From Linderina pennispora (Eukaryota; Kickxellomycota; Kickxellomycetes; Kickxellales; Kickxellaceae): 64,000 bases of DNA. The stretch lies in contig NW_024468254.1 in the NCBI RefSeq assembly GCF_002104995.1, positions 992,001 to 1,056,000 on the forward strand. The letters are read 5' to 3'. Of this stretch, positions 41,504 to 50,858 are shown in pieces. The stretch's first letter is position 1, and each line of letters begins with the position of its first letter. Below the pieces are notes generated by a model that was not told the origin of the DNA, made no database searches, and was given only the letters and a program-made list of their open reading frames with translations. Made by a program: the position numbers and the translations under genes.

Positions 41504-42839
41504 ATGAATATTACCCGCAGCACTACTGTCATAAAGACATCACTTGGTGGTATTGGCTTCCGTGATTCTATGTTGCCCCGCCTAGAGCAATTTGTACACA
41601 GCGTCAATATCATCAAAGAGCATACATACATGCTTGCACGATGGATACTACTCCATCAGCTAGCTGACGGGGATGCTTTTGACCCTGGAACATTTGTGAA
41701 AAAGGGAGTTTTTTTCGTTCGATTTATTTATTCATTTATCACAACCTGAAGGCAAAGACTGTCATATCTGCCAAGGATTTTGTCAACCCGAAGGATAGGT
41801 CAGAACTGTCAAGTGCAGATTTCGGTGATGCAATTAGATACCATATTTATGATTATCTATTGCATAATGGCAATATTGAGCTATATGGCATACGTGAAAT
41901 GAATCAAGTAGCAACATATGTGGATACCGAGCTGATGACAGCATACAAGAACAACATTGTGTTGCACTATGGCACTTTCCTACAGCGGATTCTGGCCAAA
42001 TTGATTGATATTCGCAGCCGCAAAAACACACTGCACAGTACAATGGGCAATGTGTCCAAGGCTGAGTTTAATAGTGCATGTCAAGTGTGTATTTATACAC
42101 CTGCACAGAAGCTCCGCCAGGCAGTTGCCTCTAGACGCCCTGATCTCAGTGTGCTCACTCCACCGATGCTTGAAATCTACAACAAGCTGGCACCAGTCCT
42201 TAATGCCTATGGTGCCAAGTACAGATTCGCCAAAGACAGCCGATACTATGATGCCAAGGCAAATCCACTTAAGCATCTGTGTGCATACATTCGCCTATGC
42301 CAGCCTATCGAGAATGAGCAGCTTGGCAAGTCTCCCCCCAATGCTTGCCTCTGCAGACATCATGGATCCCAGGCCATGTGCGCTTAGACAAGCAAATAAT
42401 CAAGCAGGTGTTTGTTTCGAAAACACGTGAGGAGGTTACCAAGATCAACGCAGCAAAGAGGGCAGCAACAGAGGCAAGGAAAGCAGCAGAAAGGGGCGAA
42501 AAATTAGCCAAGAAGGCTGCACGCGAAGCAGCGAAGATGCCATCAGATGAAACAGAGGCCACTGCAGCAACTACAGCAGTAGCGGCTGATTCACTTGCTG
42601 GTGTATCAGCGGCAGCAGCAGACACTGTTGCAGCACTTAACAATGCATATGCATCAGCACCCCCAGTCTGTGCACACGACCCAGTCCAAGGGATCACACA
42701 ATCTGTGTGGGATGTGTGGGGCCAGGTCGCAGATCTAACATCAAAGCCATTTAAGGCGCATGGTGATAGAAAATTCCATGGAATGGCAACAACAGATGGT
42801 GTAACGATATGCATTTTGCTACAAGACAAGATATTCAAG

Positions 42840-42990
42840 GCTGATGGTGCAGTAGATGCTGATAGTGCAGTAGATGCTGATGGTGCAGGAGGCGATGCTA
42901 CGGGAGGCGATGCTGTGGGAGGCAATTCTGTGGGAGGCGATGCTACAGGCAATGTTGCAGGAGGTGGTGCTATAGGAGGCAATACTATAG
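42840..42990 (+). repeat. Gly/Ala/Asp-coding imperfect tandem repeat in Fanzor
   Basis: Short repeated units of the type GATGGTGCAGTAGAT and GGAGGCGATGCTACG encode an acidic Gly/Ala-rich linker between the N-terminal half and RuvC-I. Most Fanzor homologs would not be expected to share this expansion. Confidence 0.6.
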
Positions 42991-43235
42991 CTGACTGTCG
43001 CTATATCCACCAGATCCCACAGCCAGAGCTTCAGAATCTGAAAGGCCACTGTGTATTCATCGATCCAGGTCGGGGCGATTTACTGTATATGATGCATGAA
43101 AATAGCAGCAATGGGAAAGAGGGTGAAAAGATGCTCTACCACTACACATGGCAGCAGCACAATAAGGAGCTCAAGCTGCGTCACTATGACAGGATTCGTC
43201 GGGCTACAAAGGATCAAGTCCCAGAAGATGCTGTC

Positions 43236-43240
43236 CGCAG
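43236..43240 (+). repeat. Target-site duplication, left copy
   Basis: CGCAG directly before the 5' LTR; the identical pentamer follows the 3' LTR at 49168-49172. Confidence 0.9.
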
Positions 43241-43457
43241 TATCAGAATTAGATTTTCCTCATTTCATTGTTCTATTTTCTCTTTATATTTTGCTACCCA
43301 GTCCAATACTGGACTGGATCCTTCTTGTCTTCTTTCTATATTTTTCTACTTGCTTAGTGCCGTTCTGCACTCTCTCACATTTTTAACCAATATATCCATC
43401 TTCGGGTGTTCCAGCCCGCTCTATAATTTTATTTATATCGCTTGTAACCTTCTGACA
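43241..43457 (+). repeat. 5' LTR (217 bp)
   Basis: Identical to 48951-49167. It contains TATATT and TTTATATT promoter-like stretches and T/C-rich sequence; the ends form a short imperfect inverted repeat (TATCAGAA...TTCTGACA). Confidence 0.95.
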
Positions 43458-43471
43458 GGTTATGAGCCCTG
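43458..43471 (+). promoter_or_regulatory. Primer-binding site for a half initiator tRNA-Met
   Basis: GGTTATGAGCCCTG abuts the LTR. Its complement matches the anticodon stem-loop of fungal initiator tRNA-Met (CAGGGCUCAUAACC), not the tRNA 3' end. This is the half-tRNA priming mode known for Drosophila copia and yeast Ty5. Confidence 0.85.
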
Positions 43472-43669
43472 TGCTCCTCTAGTTATCCTCACACAGTTAT
43501 TATCTATTCCTCCTTTATTTCTTTTATTCGCAATATCAAAAAAAAAAAAAAAAAAAGCATATTATTTTATCATTATATCATCTTATTCTAGTACCACCCC
43601 TCTCCTTTCCATTATATTATCCTTACTTCTCCCTCCCTCTTCTTCTAACTGTTGAGTCATACGTTGAAC

Positions 43670-46600
43670 ATGGATGACAAGATTGACCATGGTCGACCTA
43701 GTAGGCAGCTCACCGGTGCCCAGAACTATGAGCTGTGGCTGGCAGAAATCAAACTCCAGCTACTGTTTGCCGGTCTATTGGACAACGCTTTTGAGCCAAC
43801 CAAGCTTGAACCGAAAACTGATGACACAGATGAGACAGCTGAGAAGAAGCGCAAGGACCATATACGCACTGATGCACAGACGCAGTACAAGATTCTCCAG
43901 ACGCTACCAGAGGAAATTGCAAGCAAGGTCATGCACAAGTCCCCAAGCGAGACCATGCAGTACTTGAGTAGTGCCTATGGATCGGAAACAGCAACTGCTC
44001 AGGCCAACGAGATCATCCGAGCCCTATCTGTCAAGCAAGGACCTACTGAGCCACTGATGCAGTATGTCCTAGAGAGTGTTGAGATGATAAACAAGCTCTC
44101 GAACAAGTCCCTTCCCTTGGAAAAGGTTGCACTGGTGGCCCTCATCAATGGTGTCAGACCTGAGTACAGCGCCCTACGTGAACGCTTTATGATGACCAAG
44201 CCGGAGACCCTAGCAAGCAAGGATATCATAGACAACGCCAACCTGATCCTGCAGTTCAACATATCAGCGAGTATGGAGGCATCTACAAAGGTCAGCGCAG
44301 CGAGTGCAGTTAGGTCCCAACCAGTATGCCAGCTATGCAACATTCGTGGTCATACTGCGATAAAGTGTGCAAGATTCATTGATGCTGGTCGAGAGAAACA
44401 GGATGAACATCGAAAGATTAAGTTCTGTGGAATCTCATACTGGGCACAAGCAGCAAGTGCGGCACCTGATTTCCCAACATCAATGACAGATCTGAGCCTA
44501 CCGACCACTTGGGTCTTAGATAGTGGAGCCTCGGCAAGCTCGACACCGCACGATATCTTCACAACATTCGATGGCAGCACGACCAGCTCGATGATCGACT
44601 TTACGGGCAAGCAGAATGAATGCAGCGGAGTAGGAACAGTGGAGGTATCTGACGGCAGCAACTCCCTGGAAATCTCCAATGTTCACTATGTCCCTGGTTC
44701 AGCGATGAACCTCCTGTCAGTTTCCAAGCTGGCTGCAAATGGAATGCAAGTTCTGTTTGATAAGGACAGGGCATATCTGTACAAGGATGGCCAAGTCTAC
44801 GGCGCAGTCAAGCAGACCAACAGCCTCTACTTGGTCAGTCCAAACATGCTCGACAATGCTGAACTTGTCAACAATGCTCCCCGTGTGGTCAAGTCGGATG
44901 CTGGACACTCTACCATCTTGGCTGATATTGGTTTTACTGCCGACAACAATAAACCAATTTCCCACTATGCAGCTGGTATGAGAACGGCGACAGTGCGAGG
45001 ACTCTCGATGAATGACGCTCATGCTCGATACGGTCATGCTTCGACACAGTACCTTCGCAAAATTGGTGAAGCCCTCAAGGTTACCTTTCATGGTGAACTG
45101 GATGCTTGTGAGGCTTGCTTCCAGGGCAAGCCACGCGAGAGAGCCCGTCGATCCCATTTTGCAAGGGCAACAGAGCCACTCGAGGTTGTGTACTCGGATG
45201 TCTGCATGGTCAACTATGCGAATCCGGGCAAATACAGGTACTTTGTTACATTCATGGATTCGTATTCCAGCTTTGTCTGGATTTATTGTATCCAAAACAA
45301 GTACGATGTATTTGACAAGTTCAAATTGTTTGTGGCGTATGCGGAAAACCACTCGCAGCGCACAGTCAAACGACTACATACAGACAATGGCAGTGAATTT
45401 GTAAACACAGCGATGAGAGAATTTTGTCAAGAACGCGGCATTCTGCATACAACCACTTCGCCTCACTCACCACAGGAGAATGGACCGTGTGAGCGGTACA
45501 ACCAGACTGTAGTAGGCATGGCGAATTGCATGTTGCTACACAGTGGTGTACCACTGGAATTCTGGCCATTCGCAGTTGAGTATGCCAACGAGACGCTGAA
45601 TTTGCTAGCCAAGAAAGCCCTCGACATGAAGTGCCCGGCAAATCTGTTTGGCTTCAAGTCTGACATACTGAATCTCCATACATTCGGGTGTCTTGTACTT
45701 AGCAACATACTGGTACACATGCGAGAGAAACTAGGTGACAAAGTGCAACGTTGTGTCTATTTGGGCAACAAGCATGGAAAAGCAATTCTCTATCGTTTGG
45801 AAACTGGCCGAGTTTTCTCAACAACTCGTGCTCTTTTCCAAGAGCAAGAGTTCCCACTCAAAAACGGAGAGAGGCATCCCGGTTGGATATATTTCGACCC
45901 AGCAACAGGAAAATCACCGATTAGTACTGGAGGCAGTGGGATGATTATCAGAGCCGAAAACGATACAGCTGCGACTGTTGAGGGTGCAGATGGTCAGCCA
46001 AGCAACAACAGCATGATCGACGACGATGGAGAAGAGGTGACAGACACATTGATGGAGGAGGAGTCAGACGAGGACATATTCCACGGCACGACCCCAAATT
46101 CCTTAGATCCGGTTCCCTATATCGGTGAACATGATCGGTGCACTGGAATTTCTGATGATGAGTCAATGTCCTCAGCGTCCCATGAGGACCTAGGACAGTT
46201 TGTTGAGAACAATGGTTCAACAACGAGGACAAATGTCTCAGAGTATTCCCAGCGTAGTGATGATCCACAGGAGCCATCGAATGCAAACTCTCTCTCACCA
46301 AATCTACCAAGTCAACCACGATCAATAATGGTGAGAAATCCAGATAGAGTACCACCACCACAGAGTCTGCCGGAACTGCCAACAAACGCTGCTCAACCAT
46401 CAACCCATGCCGCAGAGCCCATTGCCAGATCAACTCGCTATCAACATCAACTGAGAGAAAATGAGAGATGGGCAAGAGAAATTGAGGCTGGGCCGATTGC
46501 AGGGAGAACTCGTAGTCAAATGAATCGGTTGAATCCGCGAAACATTGGTAGACCAACAGTGCAAGTCCAACCAAGAGGCACTCGTAGGCAGCCACAGGGC

Positions 46601-48940
46601 AGAAGACAAACAAACCAACCACAGTCAATGCCAACTGACTCAAATCGGTCTGTGGTGATACCAGTGCAGACTGAGCCACAAGTGCAGAGAAGTGCGACTC
46701 AAGCAGATCACCAGCCTAGTCCAGATATCTCATACATAGTCGACTCACCAGTATCGGAGATAGACCTAGAGATCCAACCACTAAATTCGCCAGAACTCCC
46801 CATGCTACCCGAGCCGCGAATGCCTCAGATGCTGCCAATGCCCACCAATGACACTACAATGTCTGAGTCGCATGCAGGACCACTGGTTGAAATGAGAGAA
46901 TCAGCACTCGAGTTGACTAGGGCTAGGGATCCTGAGTTGAGGGATGAAATGATGAGTTCACCCCCTCCAGAAGCACCAAGGAGAACTCGAACCTATCAAT
47001 CTCTAGGTGATACTGGCACTGATCCTGATGCACAAGTTCAGCCAAAATATCGGCGCAAAAACCACCAGGGTAAACGCATATATGAGGCATCCTCAGAGAG
47101 AGCTCTACCTCAAGCAGATATAGAGATCATAGATCTGCTACCATATTCAACTCGCAGGGCCCAACTAGAGTGGAATCGTGCAGAATCATCACGACAAAAT
47201 GATGTGATTGATCTTACCCTGGAGACTGATCTAGAATCAACCCAAACATATGCTGATCAGTCAAGCACAAATGAGCTTATGTTTGGTCTTGGTCAGATAA
47301 TGCTCCATACGAGCCAGGCCGACAAGGACCAATATGCAAATGACAAGTATGAAGACCAGCTGATGTCACATGGAACCATATATATGTGTGCCTCAGTCCC
47401 AGGTCCAGACAACTACCGTCAAGCAGTTCAAGGTATGGAGGCGAGTAAGTGGCTGACAAGCATCCAGTCAGAACTTGACTCAATCCGTGAAAACGAGGTC
47501 CTTGAGATCGTAAAGAAACCCACTGGCAGGCGCATTCTGGACACACGGTGGGTGTTTGTTAAGAAGCTCCCAGCTGATGACAAACCACCGATCTATAAAG
47601 CTCGACTTGTGGTTCGTGGCTATATGCAACAACCAGGTGACTATGGAGACATCTTTGCCCCAGTAGTGCAATATAAGTCCATCCGCATTATTCTTGCAAT
47701 AGCGGCACAACAAGGACTACAAGTTCACTGCATGGATGTCAAAACAGCATTCTTGAATGGACACCTAGAAGAGGATGTCTATATCAGGATCCCTGATGGA
47801 CTACCTGGTGATCGCCTATCTACAGTCTGTAAGCTGAACCGATCATTATATGGTCTAAAACAAGCACCTCGAGCATGGAATAAGCGACTGCGGGATTATC
47901 TCATAGATAACCTAAAGTGCAAGCCATTCGCATCAGATCGAGGGGTCTTTGTTTTTGGTGACAACAGGTCCTTCTGCTTCATCGCAACTTACGTTGATGA
48001 TCTGATTCTCGCAGCCACGGATGATCAAGTACTCACTACTGTGAAGAAAGGACTTGCGGCAGAGTTTCAAATGAAGGACCTGGGTGAGGCAAACAGCATT
48101 CTCGGCTTCAACCTCAAGCGGACCAAGTCGGGCTTCTTAATCCATCAAAGAAGTGCGATACAGTTAATGCTAGACAAATTTGGCATGACTGCTGCTAATC
48201 CAAGTGCGTTGCCACACTGTACATCAGTTGACTTGGTTCCAGCCGAAGCACATGAGAAAAGAGCTGATGCAACGTTGTATAGATCAATAGTTGGATCTCT
48301 ACAATACCTGGCAATGGTGACCCGACCCGACATTGCCCAGATAGCTTCAGCTCTGGCATCATATAACCAAGATCCATCGCTAAAGCATCTCGGTATGGCC
48401 AAGCGAGTGCTCAGATACCTAAAGAAGACCCCAGAATTAGGCATTGAGTACAAACGCTGTGACAAGCTAGCTCCAGTTACCTTCACTGATGCCTCGTACA
48501 ACCTGCGTACTCCAAAGGAAATGGTGATAGGGTATGCTGTACTTCTCGCGAATGGTGCAGTCTCATGGAAGTCCACGAAGCGAAAAGGAGCCGCTCCCCA
48601 GTCGACGACAGAAGCTGAGACGATTGCTGTTAATAGCGGGACAAAGGATCTGAAATGGACCATGGACTTCCTCCTCGAAGCCGGATTCCCAGTAGACAGA
48701 TGCGTAATCTATTGCGACAATGCGGCTACAGTATCAAACATCAGGAATGGCAATACCACTGACCGTAACAAGCATTATGTACGCGACATTGTCCTACCAA
48801 ACCAGATGTTTGAAGAGAAGCTCATAGACATCAGACACGTGCCCACTGACCAACAAACCGCTGACTTCCTAACTAAAAGATTACCAACTCAGGGATTCGA
48901 ACGATGCCGGAAAGACATGGGAATGAATGAAATATCGTAA
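43670..48940 (+). CDS. copia-type Gag-Pol polyprotein
   Basis: A 1,756-aa uninterrupted polyprotein. Gag occupies about 1-260 and ends in a CCHC zinc knuckle (CQLCNIRGHTAIKC at about 222-235). The aspartic protease site is WVLDSGAS. Integrase follows with HHCC zinc residues (HARYGH...CEAC) and the DDE core Asp-Asp-Glu (YSDV; HTDNGSEF; ENGPCERYN). A long low-complexity linker leads to the reverse transcriptase (NRSLYGLKQAPRAW; active site YVDD) and RNase H (FTDASY; STTEAE; YCDN). All catalytic residues are present. The frame opens at ATG 43670; the whole of Gag and Pol is one frame, so no ribosomal frameshift is needed. Confidence 0.95.
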   Translation: MDDKIDHGRPSRQLTGAQNYELWLAEIKLQLLFAGLLDNAFEPTKLEPKTDDTDETAEKKRKDHIRTDAQTQYKILQTLPEEIASKVMHKSPSETMQYLSSAYGSETATAQANEIIRALSVKQGPTEPLMQYVLESVEMINKLSNKSLPLEKVALVALINGVRPEYSALRERFMMTKPETLASKDIIDNANLILQFNISASMEASTKVSAASAVRSQPVCQLCNIRGHTAIKCARFIDAGREKQDEHRKIKFCGISYWAQAASAAPDFPTSMTDLSLPTTWVLDSGASASSTPHDIFTTFDGSTTSSMIDFTGKQNECSGVGTVEVSDGSNSLEISNVHYVPGSAMNLLSVSKLAANGMQVLFDKDRAYLYKDGQVYGAVKQTNSLYLVSPNMLDNAELVNNAPRVVKSDAGHSTILADIGFTADNNKPISHYAAGMRTATVRGLSMNDAHARYGHASTQYLRKIGEALKVTFHGELDACEACFQGKPRERARRSHFARATEPLEVVYSDVCMVNYANPGKYRYFVTFMDSYSSFVWIYCIQNKYDVFDKFKLFVAYAENHSQRTVKRLHTDNGSEFVNTAMREFCQERGILHTTTSPHSPQENGPCERYNQTVVGMANCMLLHSGVPLEFWPFAVEYANETLNLLAKKALDMKCPANLFGFKSDILNLHTFGCLVLSNILVHMREKLGDKVQRCVYLGNKHGKAILYRLETGRVFSTTRALFQEQEFPLKNGERHPGWIYFDPATGKSPISTGGSGMIIRAENDTAATVEGADGQPSNNSMIDDDGEEVTDTLMEEESDEDIFHGTTPNSLDPVPYIGEHDRCTGISDDESMSSASHEDLGQFVENNGSTTRTNVSEYSQRSDDPQEPSNANSLSPNLPSQPRSIMVRNPDRVPPPQSLPELPTNAAQPSTHAAEPIARSTRYQHQLRENERWAREIEAGPIAGRTRSQMNRLNPRNIGRPTVQVQPRGTRRQPQGRRQTNQPQSMPTDSNRSVVIPVQTEPQVQRSATQADHQPSPDISYIVDSPVSEIDLEIQPLNSPELPMLPEPRMPQMLPMPTNDTTMSESHAGPLVEMRESALELTRARDPELRDEMMSSPPPEAPRRTRTYQSLGDTGTDPDAQVQPKYRRKNHQGKRIYEASSERALPQADIEIIDLLPYSTRRAQLEWNRAESSRQNDVIDLTLETDLESTQTYADQSSTNELMFGLGQIMLHTSQADKDQYANDKYEDQLMSHGTIYMCASVPGPDNYRQAVQGMEASKWLTSIQSELDSIRENEVLEIVKKPTGRRILDTRWVFVKKLPADDKPPIYKARLVVRGYMQQPGDYGDIFAPVVQYKSIRIILAIAAQQGLQVHCMDVKTAFLNGHLEEDVYIRIPDGLPGDRLSTVCKLNRSLYGLKQAPRAWNKRLRDYLIDNLKCKPFASDRGVFVFGDNRSFCFIATYVDDLILAATDDQVLTTVKKGLAAEFQMKDLGEANSILGFNLKRTKSGFLIHQRSAIQLMLDKFGMTAANPSALPHCTSVDLVPAEAHEKRADATLYRSIVGSLQYLAMVTRPDIAQIASALASYNQDPSLKHLGMAKRVLRYLKKTPELGIEYKRCDKLAPVTFTDASYNLRTPKEMVIGYAVLLANGAVSWKSTKRKGAAPQSTTEAETIAVNSGTKDLKWTMDFLLEAGFPVDRCVIYCDNAATVSNIRNGNTTDRNKHYVRDIVLPNQMFEEKLIDIRHVPTDQQTADFLTKRLPTQGFERCRKDMGMNEIS

Positions 48941-48950
48941 AACGGGGGTA
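48939..48950 (+). promoter_or_regulatory. Polypurine tract
   Basis: AAAACGGGGG directly upstream of the 3' LTR; it overlaps the end of the polyprotein stop codon. It would prime plus-strand synthesis. Confidence 0.6.
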
Positions 48951-49167
48951 TATCAGAATTAGATTTTCCTCATTTCATTGTTCTATTTTCTCTTTATATT
49001 TTGCTACCCAGTCCAATACTGGACTGGATCCTTCTTGTCTTCTTTCTATATTTTTCTACTTGCTTAGTGCCGTTCTGCACTCTCTCACATTTTTAACCAA
49101 TATATCCATCTTCGGGTGTTCCAGCCCGCTCTATAATTTTATTTATATCGCTTGTAACCTTCTGACA
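48951..49167 (+). repeat. 3' LTR (217 bp)
   Basis: Identical to the 5' LTR at 43241-43457 in every position compared, indicating a recent insertion. Confidence 0.95.
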
Positions 49168-49172
49168 CGCAG
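49168..49172 (+). repeat. Target-site duplication, right copy
   Basis: CGCAG, matching 43236-43240. Confidence 0.9.
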
Positions 49173-50016
49173 AGCAGAGGCTGAGCTTTCCAAGCACTGC
49201 TGCCGGACCCTTAGCCCAGCAAAATTCCATGCCTACGTTGCTGCCCGTGCATCTGTGCGGTGTGTCCTAGCACCGTTTTATGCCAACATGATGACAGCGC
49301 AAAGGTTACCAGAGCAGCAGCTCACTAAGTCAAACAAGCAGCACCAAAGGCGCTGGAAGGCCCATCCAGGTGTCAGTACCAGTCCCAAGGTGTACCTGCT
49401 TCACCGCAAGCTGCGCCTTGATTCATTCATGAACCAGGCCCGTGCAGACCACAGGCTTGCCGCAAAACTCTAGAGCAAGTTCGGTCCAGATCCAGTGCTG
49501 ATCATGGGCAATTGGAGTGCGCTGATGGCCCGATACCATGTGCCGATTCATGGCAAGGAGTGGTACAACAAGTTCAAGCACCATGGCTTTGAAGTCTATC
49601 TGATCGACGAATTTCGGACATCGTCGATGTGCCCGTTCTGCTGCGAAAAGTCGCTGCAGACATTCCGGCATGTTCCCAATCCGCGGCCCTACCAGAGATC
49701 GAAGAACCCAATTGTGAAGTGCCATGGCCTTCTCCGCTGTACAAGCGAGTCATGTAAGCGGGCGATGGCACAATACAGGTGGGCCTATTCGTCTCGGCTC
49801 TTGAACCGCGATCTCGCAGCAGTTCTAAACTTCAGACTCATTTTCCAGTCACTCTGTGATTCAGGCAGTATTCCTGAACAGTTCTGTTGCCCTACGGCCA
49901 TTGTTGCCAATGCTTCTGGCACCACCCCTGCAACAAAGAGGTCGTGCAAGAGGCGTGCAGCAGCAGGCGATTCTGCTGCCAGCAGCAGCGAACCAGCGCT
50001 GAAGCGCCTGCGCTGA
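49173..50016 (+). pseudogene. Fanzor (TnpB-like) nuclease, 3' part, with premature stop
   Basis: Continuation of the Fanzor reading frame after the copia insertion. An in-frame TAG at 49471-49473 interrupts it. The remainder contains the nuclease signature: DEFRTSSMCPFC (Glu codon 49609-49611, first Cys pair 49630-49641), a second zinc-ribbon Cys pair (49738-49740 and 49753-49755), and RuvC-III Asp in LNRDLAAVLNF (codon 49810-49812), with a basic C-terminus. No acidic residue is obvious at the usual RuvC-II place upstream of the zinc ribbon. The Glu of DEFRTS may take that role, as has been described for Fanzors. It ends at TGA 50016. Confidence 0.8.
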
Positions 50017-50858
50017 GCAGGCCACCAAGGTGGGAGATGTCCATGATCGACATTGCACGAACAACCATCCGACACGTTCAAATGATCAGTTTGCCGTGAT
50101 GCCCTTATCGACGTGTCAACTCATGCTGACTAGCAGCCGAGCTCGCATCGCGGGTGGGGTAATTCTAGTATGCATAGCTGGAATAAAGCACACTACCTTA
50201 AAGTATAATGGATATTTTATGTAGCAATTAAGATGGCCGATTCGACACCAAAGACGTATTACTCTTCAAACAACAATCTAATGTCCATGTCCCAACTACA
50301 AACAGTTGCTAAAATAGGTTTGTCAAGTTTATAATGTAGAGTAATATTTAGTAAGGTACATTCAGGGCGATATATGCATGTGTGGTCGATGTTCTATTGA
50401 GGTGTTCGCAGTTAATAAAAAGATAGCTTAAAACTTGCGGTACATGGTGCATTTATGTTTAAATACCACTTTATTGTTGGATATAGTCAAATATACATGG
50501 CTCATGAAACACTAGTATACAGTACCTCAAGACAGCTTGAAATCATCTTCTTTGGTAGCTGTGCCATCCGAAATGTATTGGTATAACCTACATCGCCAGT
50601 GGTCCTCCAAGCAGACCAGGTATCACAGTTAATATAGCACCAGCAAACCTCTGCATATGCTACGCATCTTTGCATTAGGGGCATATCCGCATCGAGACAT
50701 TTTAAAACAGGGTAATCGCTTGATCAGATACGCACCTGGATTTTCGTTTTTTTTCCTTTGAACCACCAGCTTGATGAAAAATTGACCTAGTTTTCTTTTT
50801 GGTTGACTGTACTTGTTTCTTCCTCAATTTCACAACCACATTTTCACAGCGGGGTACA
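50017..50858. other. 3' flank of Fanzor and TMA16 promoter
   Basis: About 840 bp, AT-rich after 50160. A 7-bp inverted repeat (GACACGT at 50071-50077, ACGTGTC at 50111-50117) lies where an omega-RNA scaffold could be encoded. No gene is supported. Confidence 0.4.

Larger units (their letters stand above)
41504..43240 (+). pseudogene. Fanzor (TnpB-like) nuclease, 5' part, broken
   Basis: N-terminal two-thirds of a Fanzor, the eukaryotic RNA-guided TnpB relative. It opens at ATG 41504 with a family-typical segment (VIKTSLGGI, then LPRLEQFVHSVNIIKEHTYMLARWI). The frame then shifts twice, each consistent with one lost base: near the T7 run at 41709-41715, and near the C6 run at 42334-42339. Further along are LPLQTSWIPGHVRLD, a charged Ala/Lys helix, a Gly/Ala/Asp repeat (about 42840-42990), and RuvC-I with catalytic Asp in FIDPGRGDLL (codon 43062-43064). 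The frame is then cut by the copia element; its first TSD copy is 43236-43240. Before insertion it ran in frame into 49173-50016. Confidence 0.8.
43241..49167 (+). mobile_element. Complete Ty1/copia LTR retrotransposon
   Basis: A 5,927-bp element with 217-bp LTRs that I read as identical base for base, a 5-bp CGCAG target duplication, a primer-binding site directly after the left LTR, a single Gag-Pol frame, and a purine-rich tract before the right LTR. The integrase-before-RT order places it in Pseudoviridae/copia. The leader carries an 18-A run near 43539-43556. With intact catalytic residues and identical LTRs it is a recent and possibly still active insertion. It interrupts a Fanzor gene at its RuvC region. 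The LTR boundaries read TATCAG...CTGACA, so the 5' end is TA rather than the usual TG. Confidence 0.95.

Noticed and set aside
42345-43655. Single 436-codon gene running from the Fanzor into the copia LTR
   Set aside because: The frame crosses the 5' LTR boundary at 43241; its C-terminal ~138 codons are LTR and leader sequence, not a natural protein end.
49060-49473. Independent 137-codon gene after the copia element
   Set aside because: Its first part is the 3' LTR read through; the rest is the continuation of the Fanzor frame up to a premature TAG.
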